Source: Candidatus Nitrosocosmicus oleophilus
Lineage (GTDB): Archaea; Thermoproteota; Nitrososphaeria; Nitrososphaerales; Nitrososphaeraceae
DNA: 64,000 bases
Assembly (NCBI RefSeq): GCF_000802205.1
Contig: NZ_CP012850.1
Coordinates: 620,001 to 684,000, forward strand
Direction: 5' to 3'
Part shown: positions 54,022 to 62,797 of the stretch, one piece after another
Numbering within the stretch: the stretch's first letter is position 1
Layout of the letters: every line of letters starts with the position of its first letter
Made by a program: the position numbers and the translations under genes
Notes under the pieces: generated by a model
Told to the model about the DNA's origin: nothing
Databases searched by the model: none
The model's input: the letters and a program-made list of their open reading frames with translations, nothing else

Positions 54022-54708
54022 ATGGCTGATTCAAAAGTTACTGTTGTAAAATTAACTATTGGAAATGATAGATTTGAAATTTTAGTAAAGCCAGATCCTG
54101 CATTAGAGTATAAATTAGGTAAACGAACCGATTTGTCTTCCGTATTAGTCTCAGACGAAATATATTCAGATGCAAATAAAGGATCTCGAGTAGCCGTTGA
54201 TAAATTAAATAAGCATTTCAAAACTAGTGACTCTAATGAAATACTTAAACAAATATTACTTAAAGGAGAACTAAATCTTACTACAGATCAAAGGCGCAAA
54301 ATGGTAGAGGACAAGCGAAAACAGATTGTTCAATACATAAATAAGAATTTTGTAGATCCCAAAACAAAACTTCCTCACCCTGTACAACGAATAGAAAATG
54401 CACTAGAAGATGTAAGAGTCACCATCGATCCTTTCAAGAAAGCCGAAGACCAGGTCAAATCTATTGTTGACTCGCTTAGAAAAATTCTTCCATTAAAATC
54501 TGAAATGTTACAGCTTGTTATTCTTATACCAAGCTCTTTTTCCTCCATAAGTTATAATTATATTAAAAGCTCTGGCGTTCTAACTTCTGAAGAATGGCTA
54601 TCAGATGGTTCTTTAAAAGTAAATATAGAAATAAATGCCGGTATGAAAGGGAACTTTCTCGATCGCATAGGTTCGTTGACTAAAGGGTCTGCACAAGTTA
54701 AGGAATAA
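54022..54708 (+). CDS. sbds: Ribosome maturation protein SBDS homologue
   Basis: 228 residues in the three-domain SBDS layout: domain 1 VVKLTIGNDRFEILVKPDPA and VLVSDEIYSDANKGSRVAVD; domain 2 from NLTTDQRRKMVEDKRKQIVQ to PHPVQRIENALEDVRVTIDP; domain 3 from EDQVKSIVDSLRKILPLKSE to the end. In eukaryotes SBDS helps release eIF6 from the 60S subunit. In archaea it commonly precedes the exosome genes, as here, linking ribosome maturation to RNA processing. Confidence 0.95.
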   Translation: MADSKVTVVKLTIGNDRFEILVKPDPALEYKLGKRTDLSSVLVSDEIYSDANKGSRVAVDKLNKHFKTSDSNEILKQILLKGELNLTTDQRRKMVEDKRKQIVQYINKNFVDPKTKLPHPVQRIENALEDVRVTIDPFKKAEDQVKSIVDSLRKILPLKSEMLQLVILIPSSFSSISYNYIKSSGVLTSEEWLSDGSLKVNIEINAGMKGNFLDRIGSLTKGSAQVKE

Positions 54709-54815
54709 CTACTTACAGATTATATTATAGAACAAATTCTACATAATTAGATATAGAAATATGAAAACATTTCATTTTACATCTATTTTGTTATTGGAGG
54801 TAGACAGTATCTAAA

Positions 54816-55952
54816 ATGCAAGAAATAAAGAGGAGATATGTTATACCTGGAGATAAAATTATTGAGGGTAATTATAAACCATTGATGAATGTTGTTAAAA
54901 GTGGTAATTATTTGGTATCTACCAGAGTTGGAATTGCTGAAGCTGGTAAAGATGGCGTTAAAGTTATACCTTTATCGGGTGTTTATATACCACGTGTTAA
55001 CGACTTAGTAATCGGAAAGATCATTGATCGATCTTCTTTGTCTTGGGATGTTGATATCAATGCATGCTTTTTTGCTCACCTGCCAGCACAAGATGTATTT
55101 GGCCGAGATTTTTCACCAGCCAAAGATGATATGGGTCGACAACTAAGCATCGGCGACTTAATTATTGCAAGGATTGTATCTTTTGATAGAACTAGGGACC
55201 CCATGCTTACAGTTCAAGATAAGGATTTAGGAAAGATCCCTTACGGCGAATTCATAAAGATTTCTCCTACTCGGGTTCCACGATTAATTGGAAAACGTGG
55301 TTCTATGATTCAAACTATAGAACAAGCTACACAAACAAGGGTGATAATAGGTCAAAATGGTATAGTAGTTGTTACAGGCAGAGACCCAGATGGTCTCAGT
55401 TTGGCTGCAAAGGCTATTAAAATGGTAGAGGAAGAGTCTCATACTACCAATCTTACTCAACGAGTCAAGACTTTACTAAATGTTCAAGACCCAGTTGATC
55501 CAGAACAACCAGAATCAATGAATGCTTCGCCCGGTACTGAATCATCAACACAACCACAACCACAACCAAACAATGAATCATCAACACAACCACAACCACA
55601 ACCAAACAATGAATCATCAACACAACCACAACCACAACCAAACAATGAATCATCAACACAACCACAACCACAACCAAACAATGAATCATCAACACAACCA
55701 CAACCACAACCAAACAATGAATCATCAACACAACCACAACCACAACCAAACAATGAATCATCAACACAACCACAACCACAACCAAACAATGAATCATCAA
55801 CACAACCACAACCACAACCAAACAATGAATCATCAACACCGAATACTAGTAAATCTGGCTCCAGTTCAAAGGAAAAGCATAGAAATGATAGTTCTGAAAA
55901 GTCATCCAACAACGATAGCGATATCGATCAAAAAGAAAAAAAACAAGAGTGA
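54816..55952 (+). CDS. rrp4: Exosome RNA-binding subunit Rrp4 with an unusual repeat tail
   Basis: 378 residues. The core (about 1-225) is a normal archaeal Rrp4: N-terminal strand KRRYVIPGDKIIEGN, S1 domain VNDLVIGKIIDRSSLSWDVD to GDLIIARIVSFDRTRDPMLT, and KH domain PRLIGKRGSMIQTIEQATQT with GKRG as the GxxG loop. It caps the phosphorolytic ring and guides RNA. After about residue 240 a tail of eight perfect 12-residue units (ESSTQPQPQPNN) and a Ser/Lys/Asp-rich end (SGSSSKEKHRNDSSEKSSNN) adds about 135 residues not found in typical Rrp4. The start is ATG 54816. Confidence 0.94.
   Translation: MQEIKRRYVIPGDKIIEGNYKPLMNVVKSGNYLVSTRVGIAEAGKDGVKVIPLSGVYIPRVNDLVIGKIIDRSSLSWDVDINACFFAHLPAQDVFGRDFSPAKDDMGRQLSIGDLIIARIVSFDRTRDPMLTVQDKDLGKIPYGEFIKISPTRVPRLIGKRGSMIQTIEQATQTRVIIGQNGIVVVTGRDPDGLSLAAKAIKMVEEESHTTNLTQRVKTLLNVQDPVDPEQPESMNASPGTESSTQPQPQPNNESSTQPQPQPNNESSTQPQPQPNNESSTQPQPQPNNESSTQPQPQPNNESSTQPQPQPNNESSTQPQPQPNNESSTQPQPQPNNESSTPNTSKSGSSSKEKHRNDSSEKSSNNDSDIDQKEKKQE
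55539..55839 (+). repeat. In-frame tandem array, 8 units of 36 bp, in rrp4
   Basis: Each unit encodes ESSTQPQPQPNN and the units look identical at the nucleotide level; a partial ninth (ESST) follows. The array opens long frames on other strands and frames, which are shadows. Confidence 0.95.
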
Positions 55953-55963
55953 TCAAATAGGAT

Positions 55964-56710
55964 GTGTATAATTTGAAAGAATTAGCTTTAATGGACGAAA
56001 ACGGAAAAAGATCCGATGGCCGAGGGATAGATGAATTACGGTCAATTAAAATTACCGTGGGCGTGGTGAAAAATGCAGACGGTTCAGCTTATATAGAATT
56101 TGGAAAGAATAAAATAATTGTCGCTGTTTACGGGCCACGTGAAGTTCATCCAAAACATATGGCTCTTCCAGACAGGTGTGTTCTTAGGTGTAGATACCAC
56201 ATGTCTCCATTTTCTACGGATACACGAAAGAACCCTGCTCCCTCTCGACGAGAAGTGGAGATATCTAAAGTAATGCGTGAATCTTTGGAACCATCATTAA
56301 TTTTAAGTGACTATCCGCGAGCAGTAATTGATGTTTTCGTTGAAGTATTGCAAGCCGATGGTGGCTCTAGGTGTGCTGGCATCAATGCAGCTTCTGTGGC
56401 ATTAGCTGATGCTGGAATTAATATGCGTGATTTGGTTTCTGCTTGTGCTGCTGGACGGTTATCAGACAATATTGTACTAGATATTAATGATCTTGAGGAT
56501 AAAGAAGGAGATGCAGATATGCCTGTAGCTTATTTGCCCAATTTGGAACAAGTAACTTTGCTGCAGTTGGATGGTAAGTTAACTACCACTCAATTTAGTG
56601 AATGTTTGGAAAAAGCAATAAGTGGATGCAAGTCAGTGTACGAAATACAAAAAGAAGCGCTAATGAAAAAGTATTTTGGCAATGAAATGGAGTTGAAAGA
56701 AGAAGCATGA
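55964..56710 (+). CDS. rrp41: Exosome RNase PH-like catalytic subunit Rrp41
   Basis: 248 residues from GTG 55964, 11 bases after rrp4. RNase PH signatures: [60 protein letters not shown] (phosphate- and RNA-binding Arg residues), [20 protein letters not shown], and [17 protein letters not shown] with the catalytic Asp. It carries the phosphorolytic active site, paired with Rrp42 in a hexameric ring. TTG 55973 is an alternative start. Its stop overlaps the rrp42 start. Confidence 0.95.
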   Translation: MYNLKELALMDENGKRSDGRGIDELRSIKITVGVVKNADGSAYIEFGKNKIIVAVYGPREVHPKHMALPDRCVLRCRYHMSPFSTDTRKNPAPSRREVEISKVMRESLEPSLILSDYPRAVIDVFVEVLQADGGSRCAGINAASVALADAGINMRDLVSACAAGRLSDNIVLDINDLEDKEGDADMPVAYLPNLEQVTLLQLDGKLTTTQFSECLEKAISGCKSVYEIQKEALMKKYFGNEMELKEEA

Positions 56711-57522
56711 GCTCCTCTAAACGTTCTACAGTAATAGTCGAACAACTACGAAAACAACAAATGCTAGAAGCTTTGTCAAGAGGGAAAAGATTGGATGGCC
56801 GCGATTTTGAGTCATACAGAAATTTTGAAATTGAGATAGGAATAATAGACAAAGCTTCCGGTTCTGCAAAGGTAAAGCTAGGTAATACCGAAGTTATAGC
56901 AGGTGTTAAAGTTGAAACAGGCGAACCATTTGAAGGATTAGAAAATAAAGGCGCATTGATCATGTCTGCAGAAGTTTTACCCACTGCCTCTCCTCACGTT
57001 GAACCTGGGCCTCCTGACGAGGACGCAATAGAATTATCACGGGTTGTTGATAGAGGGATACGCGAATCAGAAATGCTAGATTTAGATAAATTGGTTTTGA
57101 TTCCTGGAAAAATAGTTTATACTGTTTTTGTTGACTGTAGTATAATAAACAGTGATGGTAATTTGTTAGATGCTACCTCTTATGCAGTAGTGGCTGCTCT
57201 TTTAACAAGTAAATTTCCGATCTATGAAATTAAAGACGAACAAGTAGTTGATACCGGTAAAACTATGCCTCCACCCATTACTACAATGCCGGTATCTATT
57301 ACCGCAGTTAGAATTGGAGAATCGGTCTTGTTAGATCCAACAACAGAAGAGGAAGCATGCATGGATGCCCGCATAACTATGACAACCCAATCTGATGGAA
57401 ATATAGTCGCTGTACAAAAAGGCTTTACGGGCCCATTTTCTGTCAATCAGATTGTCCAGTTCTCTGAAATCGCAAGAATTAAAGGAGAGGAAATGCGCTC
57501 TAAAATAAAGGAGTTGAATTAA
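56707..57522 (+). CDS. rrp42: Exosome RNase PH-like subunit Rrp42
   Basis: 271 residues with ATG overlapping the rrp41 stop (ATGA). Family features: [40 protein letters not shown], the [20 protein letters not shown] segment, [20 protein letters not shown], and [20 protein letters not shown]. As in other archaea it lacks its own phosphorolytic site but builds the ring and binds RNA with Rrp41. It is translationally coupled in the exosome operon. Confidence 0.95.
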   Translation: MSSSKRSTVIVEQLRKQQMLEALSRGKRLDGRDFESYRNFEIEIGIIDKASGSAKVKLGNTEVIAGVKVETGEPFEGLENKGALIMSAEVLPTASPHVEPGPPDEDAIELSRVVDRGIRESEMLDLDKLVLIPGKIVYTVFVDCSIINSDGNLLDATSYAVVAALLTSKFPIYEIKDEQVVDTGKTMPPPITTMPVSITAVRIGESVLLDPTTEEEACMDARITMTTQSDGNIVAVQKGFTGPFSVNQIVQFSEIARIKGEEMRSKIKELN

Positions 57523-57758
57523 AGGTTAAAAGAAAAAAGGGTTCAACAGCACTAAAAGGTTTGGGTGTAAAGTTTGGTGCTACCGTACGAAAAAGATACG
57601 GTAAGGTCTATAGGACATTAAAACAAAAAAGACGATGTCCAAGCTGTACTTCATTAAAATTTAAAAGAGTAGCAATGGGTATATGGCGGTGCAATAAATG
57701 CGAATATAAAGTCGCAGCAGGAGCCTATGACGTAAATCTTGGAAAGCTTCAAGGCTAA
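57519..57758 (+). CDS. rpl37ae: 50S ribosomal protein L37Ae (eL43), start codon unclear
   Basis: The zinc ribbon is plain: RRCPSCTSLKFKRVAMGIWR then CNKCEYKVAAGAY, with two CxxC pairs. The first standard start in frame is TTG 57561, giving 65 residues that begin inside the conserved N-terminal region. The frame is open upstream and encodes the basic [19 protein letters not shown] that the family has, but no ATG, GTG or TTG precedes it. A Shine-Dalgarno-like AAAGGAG at 57507-57513 points to about 57519-57521 (TTA, overlapping the rrp42 stop TAA). I therefore give 57519 as the likely effective start. A non-canonical start is unproven. Confidence 0.85.
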   Translation, partial: LKVKRKKGSTALKGLGVKFGATVRKRYGKVYRTLKQKRRCPSCTSLKFKRVAMGIWRCNKCEYKVAAGAYDVNLGKLQG

Positions 57759-58047
57759 AATTCTTATTTATTTTGATGTAGAGCAAAAAAACCACAATAA
57801 GGGATTTTTCCCACCTAATAATGATGACGGTGATATTTTAAAAAAACCTTTGAATTCTATTTTTGTTGCATTAAAAGGCGATATTCAATCTACCCCTGAT
57901 TTTGATACCAATGTTACTGTTTCTACAGAAAATAACTATATTATACTATCAATATCTGGTAACAATGTGTCTAAATTTCGTGCGTCATTACTATCTTTTT
58001 TGAGACTAGTGGATTTAGCATATTCTATACTGTATATTGACAAATGA
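57739..58047 (+). CDS. pcc1: KEOPS complex subunit Pcc1-like protein
   Basis: 102 residues from TTG 57739, overlapping the eL43 end by 20 bases. The C-terminal half has the Pcc1 pattern: NYIILSISGNNVSKFRASLL then SFLRLVDLAYSILYID, the helix that forms the dimer and contacts Kae1. KEOPS makes t6A37 on tRNAs. The gene order eL43-Pcc1-prefoldin beta is common in archaea and supports the call. The N-terminal half is more divergent. Confidence 0.8.
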   Translation: MESFKAKILIYFDVEQKNHNKGFFPPNNDDGDILKKPLNSIFVALKGDIQSTPDFDTNVTVSTENNYIILSISGNNVSKFRASLLSFLRLVDLAYSILYIDK

Positions 58048-58101
58048 TATATGGTGTAATAATTTTTATCTTAGTGAATATTTAGTTACTTTGTATTAAT
58101 A

Positions 58102-58494
58102 ATGAGTGAACAAGAGCTTCCTCCATGGCTAAAAGAGCAACTTGCAAGATTGCAACAATTACAACAAAATCTTCAAGCAATAATGATGCAAAAACAACAG
58201 GTTGAACTAGAAATATCTGAAACAGAAAGAGCCTTGGAGGAGTTAAAGAAAACTACTCCCGATGATGTCGTATACAAGCTTGCAGGCCCTTTGATGGTTA
58301 AATCTGACAGGGATAATTTGATAAAAGAACTAGAAGAAAAGAAAGAGCTTTCAAATACCAGGACTGTAGTTTTGGGCAAACAAGAATCTAGGGTCAAGGA
58401 AAATCTAAAAGAAGTGGAAAATAAAATTAATCAAATGATGCATATGGCCCAAGGAGGATCACAATCCAATAAATTTAATCAACCTCCACAATAA
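58102..58494 (+). CDS. pfdB: Prefoldin subunit beta
   Basis: 130 residues in a coiled-coil/beta-hairpin/coiled-coil layout: LPPWLKEQLARLQQLQQNLQ to ELEISETERALEELKK, the hairpin VVYKLAGPLMVKSDRDNLIK, and a second helix ESRVKENLKEVENKINQM. It forms the hexamer with prefoldin alpha that hands unfolded proteins to the thermosome. The Gln/Asn-rich tail (QGGSQSNKFNQPPQ) is common. It is last in the exosome-eL43 gene string. Confidence 0.94.
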   Translation: MSEQELPPWLKEQLARLQQLQQNLQAIMMQKQQVELEISETERALEELKKTTPDDVVYKLAGPLMVKSDRDNLIKELEEKKELSNTRTVVLGKQESRVKENLKEVENKINQMMHMAQGGSQSNKFNQPPQ

Positions 58495-58545
58495 CAACTT
58501 TTTTCTTATGAATGTTAATTAAGAATATGCTTTTTTATTATTGCA

Positions 58546-59310
58546 TTGGCTATTCGAATTGTTGCAGATGAGCGAGAGAAAAATAGTCGAGTTCCTAATT
58601 TACTTAAACTTAGTGGGGTATTTGTCGATTATAAACAATTACCAGTTGGAGACTATATTGTTTCCTCTGAGACTGTTATTGAAAGAAAAACCATATATGA
58701 TTTGATAAATTCTGTCTATGACGGTCGCATATTTATTCAATGTTCGGATTTAATAAATCATTATACAAAGCCACTGATTATTATAGAAGGAAATTTAACA
58801 GACCTTGATACAAGGGAGCATTTTGAAAATGACTCTAAATTAATTATCGATAAGATACGGGTAGCATACGAAACTTTGATAAAAGTAGCACTTGATTTCC
58901 GAATCCCAATTTTATATACTAATTCTGTATTTTATACTGCTGAATTGTTAGTTTTACTAGCTTCTAATCAATTTAGGAGTAAAAACGATGGACCTTTGCT
59001 TAAAAAGATAAAAAAGTCAAATCCATTTCTTCTTCAACAATTATATGTTCTTACTTCTTTACCAGGAATAGGTTCTAAACTAGCTACAAGATTGTTGGAT
59101 AAATTTCATTCCCCTACAAATGTTTTGAATGCTTCGATAGCAGAGCTTGCCAGGGTACCTGGTCTTGGAAACATGCGTGCCGAAAAAATTCGAAAGATTT
59201 TGGATACTCCTGTACCCAAAGAAGTAAATGTCTACACACAAAAAAAATTGATGATAGATAATACAGACGAAAATACCGGTGATGGTTCGCATAAGGATAA
59301 TATGACTTAA
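58546..59310 (+). CDS. ERCC4/XPF-type nuclease with helix-hairpin-helix
   Basis: 254 residues from TTG 58546. The nuclease domain shows RIVADEREKNSRVPNLLKLS, QLPVGDYIVSSETVIERKTI (the ERKxxxD motif continues as YDLINSVYDGRIF). The C-terminal (HhH)2 is SLPGIGSKLATRLLDKFHSP then ELARVPGLGNMRAEKIRKIL. Archaeal XPF/Hef proteins cut branched or fork DNA as dimers. It lacks the Hef helicase part, as in the short crenarchaeal/thaumarchaeal form that works with PCNA; a clear PCNA-binding motif is not seen at the end. It converges with hisC. Confidence 0.9.
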   Translation: MAIRIVADEREKNSRVPNLLKLSGVFVDYKQLPVGDYIVSSETVIERKTIYDLINSVYDGRIFIQCSDLINHYTKPLIIIEGNLTDLDTREHFENDSKLIIDKIRVAYETLIKVALDFRIPILYTNSVFYTAELLVLLASNQFRSKNDGPLLKKIKKSNPFLLQQLYVLTSLPGIGSKLATRLLDKFHSPTNVLNASIAELARVPGLGNMRAEKIRKILDTPVPKEVNVYTQKKLMIDNTDENTGDGSHKDNMT

Positions 59311-59362
59311 CTGATATTGTCAGTGTAAAATTTTATTCATGACTTTTTAACCACAGACGACT

Positions 59363-60439
59363 CTAGGTCGCTAATGACTTTTCAATTACTGATATTACTT
59401 TGTCATTCATCTCAGTATTTCCTATCGTGATTCTCATTGCACCATTGTAGTTCCCAAGGTCTCCAAAATTCTTTATTAGTATTCTTTCATTTAATAATTG
59501 GTTTTTGATATTATTGTAGTGACTAAATGTTTGAAAGAAAAAGAAGTTGGAATCTGATTTGAATATTTTGATCTTGTCTAATTTATTTAGCCTATCAAAG
59601 ATTTTTGTTCTTTCTCTCTTTATTACTTCTATACTTCTATTTACAATCTGAATGTTATCAAGTGCTTCAATTGCCAATTGCATTGAGAAACTACTCAATG
59701 GGTATGGTAATTGAATATATTGGTTAAAGACATCAGATATTTCTTCATTAGCCAAGATATATCCTATTCTGGCTCCGGCCAGACCAAAAGCTTTTGAAAA
59801 TGTTCTCATTATTAAAACATTATGATATTTTGTTACTATATCAGATAAACTATATTCAGCAAATTCCACATAAGCTTCATCGATTATTATCATCTTATCT
59901 TTTAAAATATCGATTATACTTGAAATATCGTCAAGTTTAAATTGATTTCCAGTGGGGTTATTCGGTGAAGCTATGTATATAATATCATAATCTCTAGCTT
60001 TTTTGATAAAGAGTTCGAGGTCAAAAGAATTATCAATAGCGGAAAGATCTATTAATTTAGTTGGTATTTTATACAGATTACATCTGTCTGTAAAATAAGA
60101 AAATGTAGGGTTTACTGTTATGACTTTTTTTCCTTTACCTATTGTTGATAATAATAAATCCATTATTTGGTCAGACCCACTGCCTATTCCAATATTTCTT
60201 GTACTTAGTTTGGTATACTCTGCTAATTTCGTATACAGTTTTTCAAATTGTTCTATTGGATATTCTCTAAAATCGCTTTCATGAAGAGATTTTGATGCAA
60301 TTGATTTTATAAATCTCTGTTCTAAAACTAAATTTTCATTTGAATCTAATTTATAGAAATCATGAATTTTTTCTGGCCTTTTATAAGGTTTGTATGATTT
60401 AATGTGGGCAAGTTCTTTATCTAACCAATCCCCCACCAT
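59363..60439 (-). CDS. hisC: Histidinol-phosphate aminotransferase HisC
   Basis: 358 residues, PLP-dependent aminotransferase class I/II. Features: KLDSNENLVLEQ, the GIGSGSDQIMDLLL cofactor loop, IASPNNPTGNQF, IIDEAYVEFAEYS, and RTFSKAFGLAGARIGYI with the PLP Lys. It converts imidazole-acetol phosphate to histidinol phosphate. Its ATG overlaps the hisD stop (TAATG), so it is co-translated as the last gene of hisG-hisD-hisC. Confidence 0.95.
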   Translation of the reverse strand: MVGDWLDKELAHIKSYKPYKRPEKIHDFYKLDSNENLVLEQRFIKSIASKSLHESDFREYPIEQFEKLYTKLAEYTKLSTRNIGIGSGSDQIMDLLLSTIGKGKKVITVNPTFSYFTDRCNLYKIPTKLIDLSAIDNSFDLELFIKKARDYDIIYIASPNNPTGNQFKLDDISSIIDILKDKMIIIDEAYVEFAEYSLSDIVTKYHNVLIMRTFSKAFGLAGARIGYILANEEISDVFNQYIQLPYPLSSFSMQLAIEALDNIQIVNRSIEVIKRERTKIFDRLNKLDKIKIFKSDSNFFFFQTFSHYNNIKNQLLNERILIKNFGDLGNYNGAMRITIGNTEMNDKVISVIEKSLAT

Positions 60440-61731
60440 TATCTTATCCTTCCATTTACCGCTTCATAGTGATTAAATAACCCTTCTGTTGATGTTATTT
60501 CTTTTATGATTGGAGAGATTTTCTTTAAAGCATCCTTATTCATTTCTATCACATTTACTAGTTTAATAAAATCTAAAACAGATAGTGCTGACCTAGATTT
60601 TGCAAATCTATACGTTGGAAGTACATGGTTAGAGCCAAGACAATAATCACTCACAGACGATGGAGTGTATTCTCCAATTAATATCAATCCTGCATTATAA
60701 ATCTCCTTTAATATTTTTTTATCATCAATTGCAAATATTTCAAGATGTTCAGGCGCAAATTCATTAATGAATTCTATTATTTCTTCATTATTATTGCATA
60801 ATGCAATGAATCCATTATCATTTATACTTTTTTCAACAAATTCTTTTCTTGGTATTTCATCCTCTTTAATTATTCTATTTAATTCTTCAGAAATCTTTGT
60901 TGCTAACATTTTTGATTTCGTTACTACTCCGCATAATGTATCTTCACTGTGTTCTGCCTGAGAGATCAAATCCAATGCAATATATCTTGGATTTGACTTT
61001 TCGTCAGCATATACTAGTAATTCGGTCGGACCGGCTATCATGTCTATTGATACATCTTTTGATACCACTGACTTTGCAACAGATGCATATACACCACCTG
61101 GTCCAACTATTTTATCCACTCTTTTTATGGTCTTAGTACCATAAGCCAGTGCTGCTATTCCGTACGCGCCACCTACCTTATAAAACTCATCTACACCGCA
61201 GATGTCACCTGCAACAAGAGTCAAAGGGTCCACCTTTCCGTTTTTCATGGGTGGTGTAATAGCTACGATTTGCTTTACCCCTGCAACTTTTGCTGGTATG
61301 GCACACATTACTATCGTACTTGGATATCTAGCTTTCCCGCCTGGGATGTAACATCCTATTCTGAAAATAGGCATTATTGTTTTGTTTATCTTGATTCCAT
61401 CCGAATCAATTTTAATATTCTTAAGATTATCAATTACAGCCTTTTCACTTTTCTCCAATTTGGATTTCATGTATTTTATTATTCTTATTTGCATGGTTGA
61501 GACGTTTTCATAGGCTTCTTTAATTTCAGACTTACTAACAACAAATGAATCAATCTTGATGTTTTCATATTTCTCAATACATTTTAACAATCCTACATCC
61601 CCGTTCCTTTGTATGTCATCAATGATTTTTAGAACATTCTTTGTTGGAATTGAAAGATCCTTATTCCAAGATCTTTCTCTTAATTCATTAGCTTGTTCTC
61701 GTGGTTCTCTAATTCTTATAATCTTAATCAA
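60439..61731 (-). CDS. hisD: Histidinol dehydrogenase HisD
   Basis: 430 residues. HisD features: GCYIPGGKARYPSTIVMCAI, GICGVDEFYKVGGAYGIAAL with GTKTI, KIVGPGGVYASVAKSVVSKD, IAGPTELLVYADE, LISQAEHSEDTLCGVV (zinc-binding Gln and His), and FAPEHLEIF. It carries out the last two oxidations to histidine with NAD. Its start lies 8 bases inside the hisG end. Confidence 0.95.
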   Translation of the reverse strand: MIKIIRIREPREQANELRERSWNKDLSIPTKNVLKIIDDIQRNGDVGLLKCIEKYENIKIDSFVVSKSEIKEAYENVSTMQIRIIKYMKSKLEKSEKAVIDNLKNIKIDSDGIKINKTIMPIFRIGCYIPGGKARYPSTIVMCAIPAKVAGVKQIVAITPPMKNGKVDPLTLVAGDICGVDEFYKVGGAYGIAALAYGTKTIKRVDKIVGPGGVYASVAKSVVSKDVSIDMIAGPTELLVYADEKSNPRYIALDLISQAEHSEDTLCGVVTKSKMLATKISEELNRIIKEDEIPRKEFVEKSINDNGFIALCNNNEEIIEFINEFAPEHLEIFAIDDKKILKEIYNAGLILIGEYTPSSVSDYCLGSNHVLPTYRFAKSRSALSVLDFIKLVNVIEMNKDALKKISPIIKEITSTEGLFNHYEAVNGRIR

Positions 61732-62719
61732 ATTTTATTTCATCTTTATCATCTAGAATTATTTTATCCATCGATAATATTTGACTTGGTTCTAAAATTA
61801 CCAACCCTTGAGCAATTTTTCTGATAGTTGGTATAAGTCTAATAAACTCATTTTTGTCTATTATGGTATTTACTCCGTACCATCCTTCTTTACTTAAATT
61901 ACTAATGGTTGGACCTTTCAATGATGGGAGAATACGTAATAATTCTTCAAGATTATCTTTTTCTACATTAACGAAAATATGTAATTTTTTTCTTGCTTCT
62001 ACTACTCCTCTCAATAGGACAATCATGTCTATAATTTTTTCCTTTTTTATAGGATCCTTTAGAGCATCTTTATTTGCTATGAGTACTGCTGTAGATTCCA
62101 TTACTTGATCTATGATTTTTAAATTATTTTGAATAAGGGTGGTTCCTGTTTCTGTGATGTCAAAAACTGCATCGACATCTTCTGGAGGTTTTGCCTCTGT
62201 TGCTCCGAACGATAAGAAGATTTCTACCATTTTATTATTACCTGTCCTAGACCAAGGAGTTACTATTGTGGGTTCCAGATCACCAAAGTATTTTTTATAG
62301 CTCTCCTTTGATTTTATATACGAGGATGTTGATTTTAGATATTCCGTTGAAAATCTCAATGTCTTTTTGTTCTGAGCAAAATTATCTATCAACTCATCCA
62401 GACTATTGAACTCAAAAAATTCCGGAATAGCTATTACCTGCTTAACTTTGCCATATTCTAAATCTAACAATACTTTGACATCAGCATTAGTTTCTCTTAT
62501 CCAGTCTTTGCCTGTTATTCCAACATCATGAAATCCCTCTTGTACGTATGTTGGAATTTCCTGAGGTCTTAAAATTTTGACCTCTATATCTGGGTCTGCA
62601 ATCTTTACCCTGTATATTCTACCCCTTCCACTAACACTGCATTGCCATGCCTGTTCTATCATTTTAAAAGTAGCCTCTTCTATACTGCCTTTGGGCACCG
62701 CGAATTTAATAAGACCCAT
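61724..62719 (-). CDS. hisG: ATP phosphoribosyltransferase HisG (long form)
   Basis: 331 residues. The catalytic part has FAVPKGSIEEATFKMIEQAW, RPQEIPTYVQEGFHDVGITG, TEYLKSTSSYIKSKESYKK and the PRPP-binding segment DAVFDITETGTTLIQNNLKI. Residues after about 225 (ARKKLHIFVNVEKDNLEELL ... GWYGVNTIIDKNEF) are the C-terminal regulatory domain of the long form, so histidine feedback is likely. It is the first gene of the his unit here; the other his genes lie outside the window. Confidence 0.94.
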   Translation of the reverse strand: MGLIKFAVPKGSIEEATFKMIEQAWQCSVSGRGRIYRVKIADPDIEVKILRPQEIPTYVQEGFHDVGITGKDWIRETNADVKVLLDLEYGKVKQVIAIPEFFEFNSLDELIDNFAQNKKTLRFSTEYLKSTSSYIKSKESYKKYFGDLEPTIVTPWSRTGNNKMVEIFLSFGATEAKPPEDVDAVFDITETGTTLIQNNLKIIDQVMESTAVLIANKDALKDPIKKEKIIDMIVLLRGVVEARKKLHIFVNVEKDNLEELLRILPSLKGPTISNLSKEGWYGVNTIIDKNEFIRLIPTIRKIAQGLVILEPSQILSMDKIILDDKDEIKFD

Positions 62720-62797
62720 ATTTGATACCTATATCGCATATACTAATTATTACGTTGTTTATTTGTTTTATTAATTCGACTTTCTATTTTATCAAGC

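Noticed and set aside
55465-55971. Open frames in other frames and strand across the 36-bp array in rrp4
   Set aside because: They are pure repeat translations (e.g. His/Asn or Cys/Gly-Cys runs) and end with the array, while Rrp4 is a known core protein in frame.
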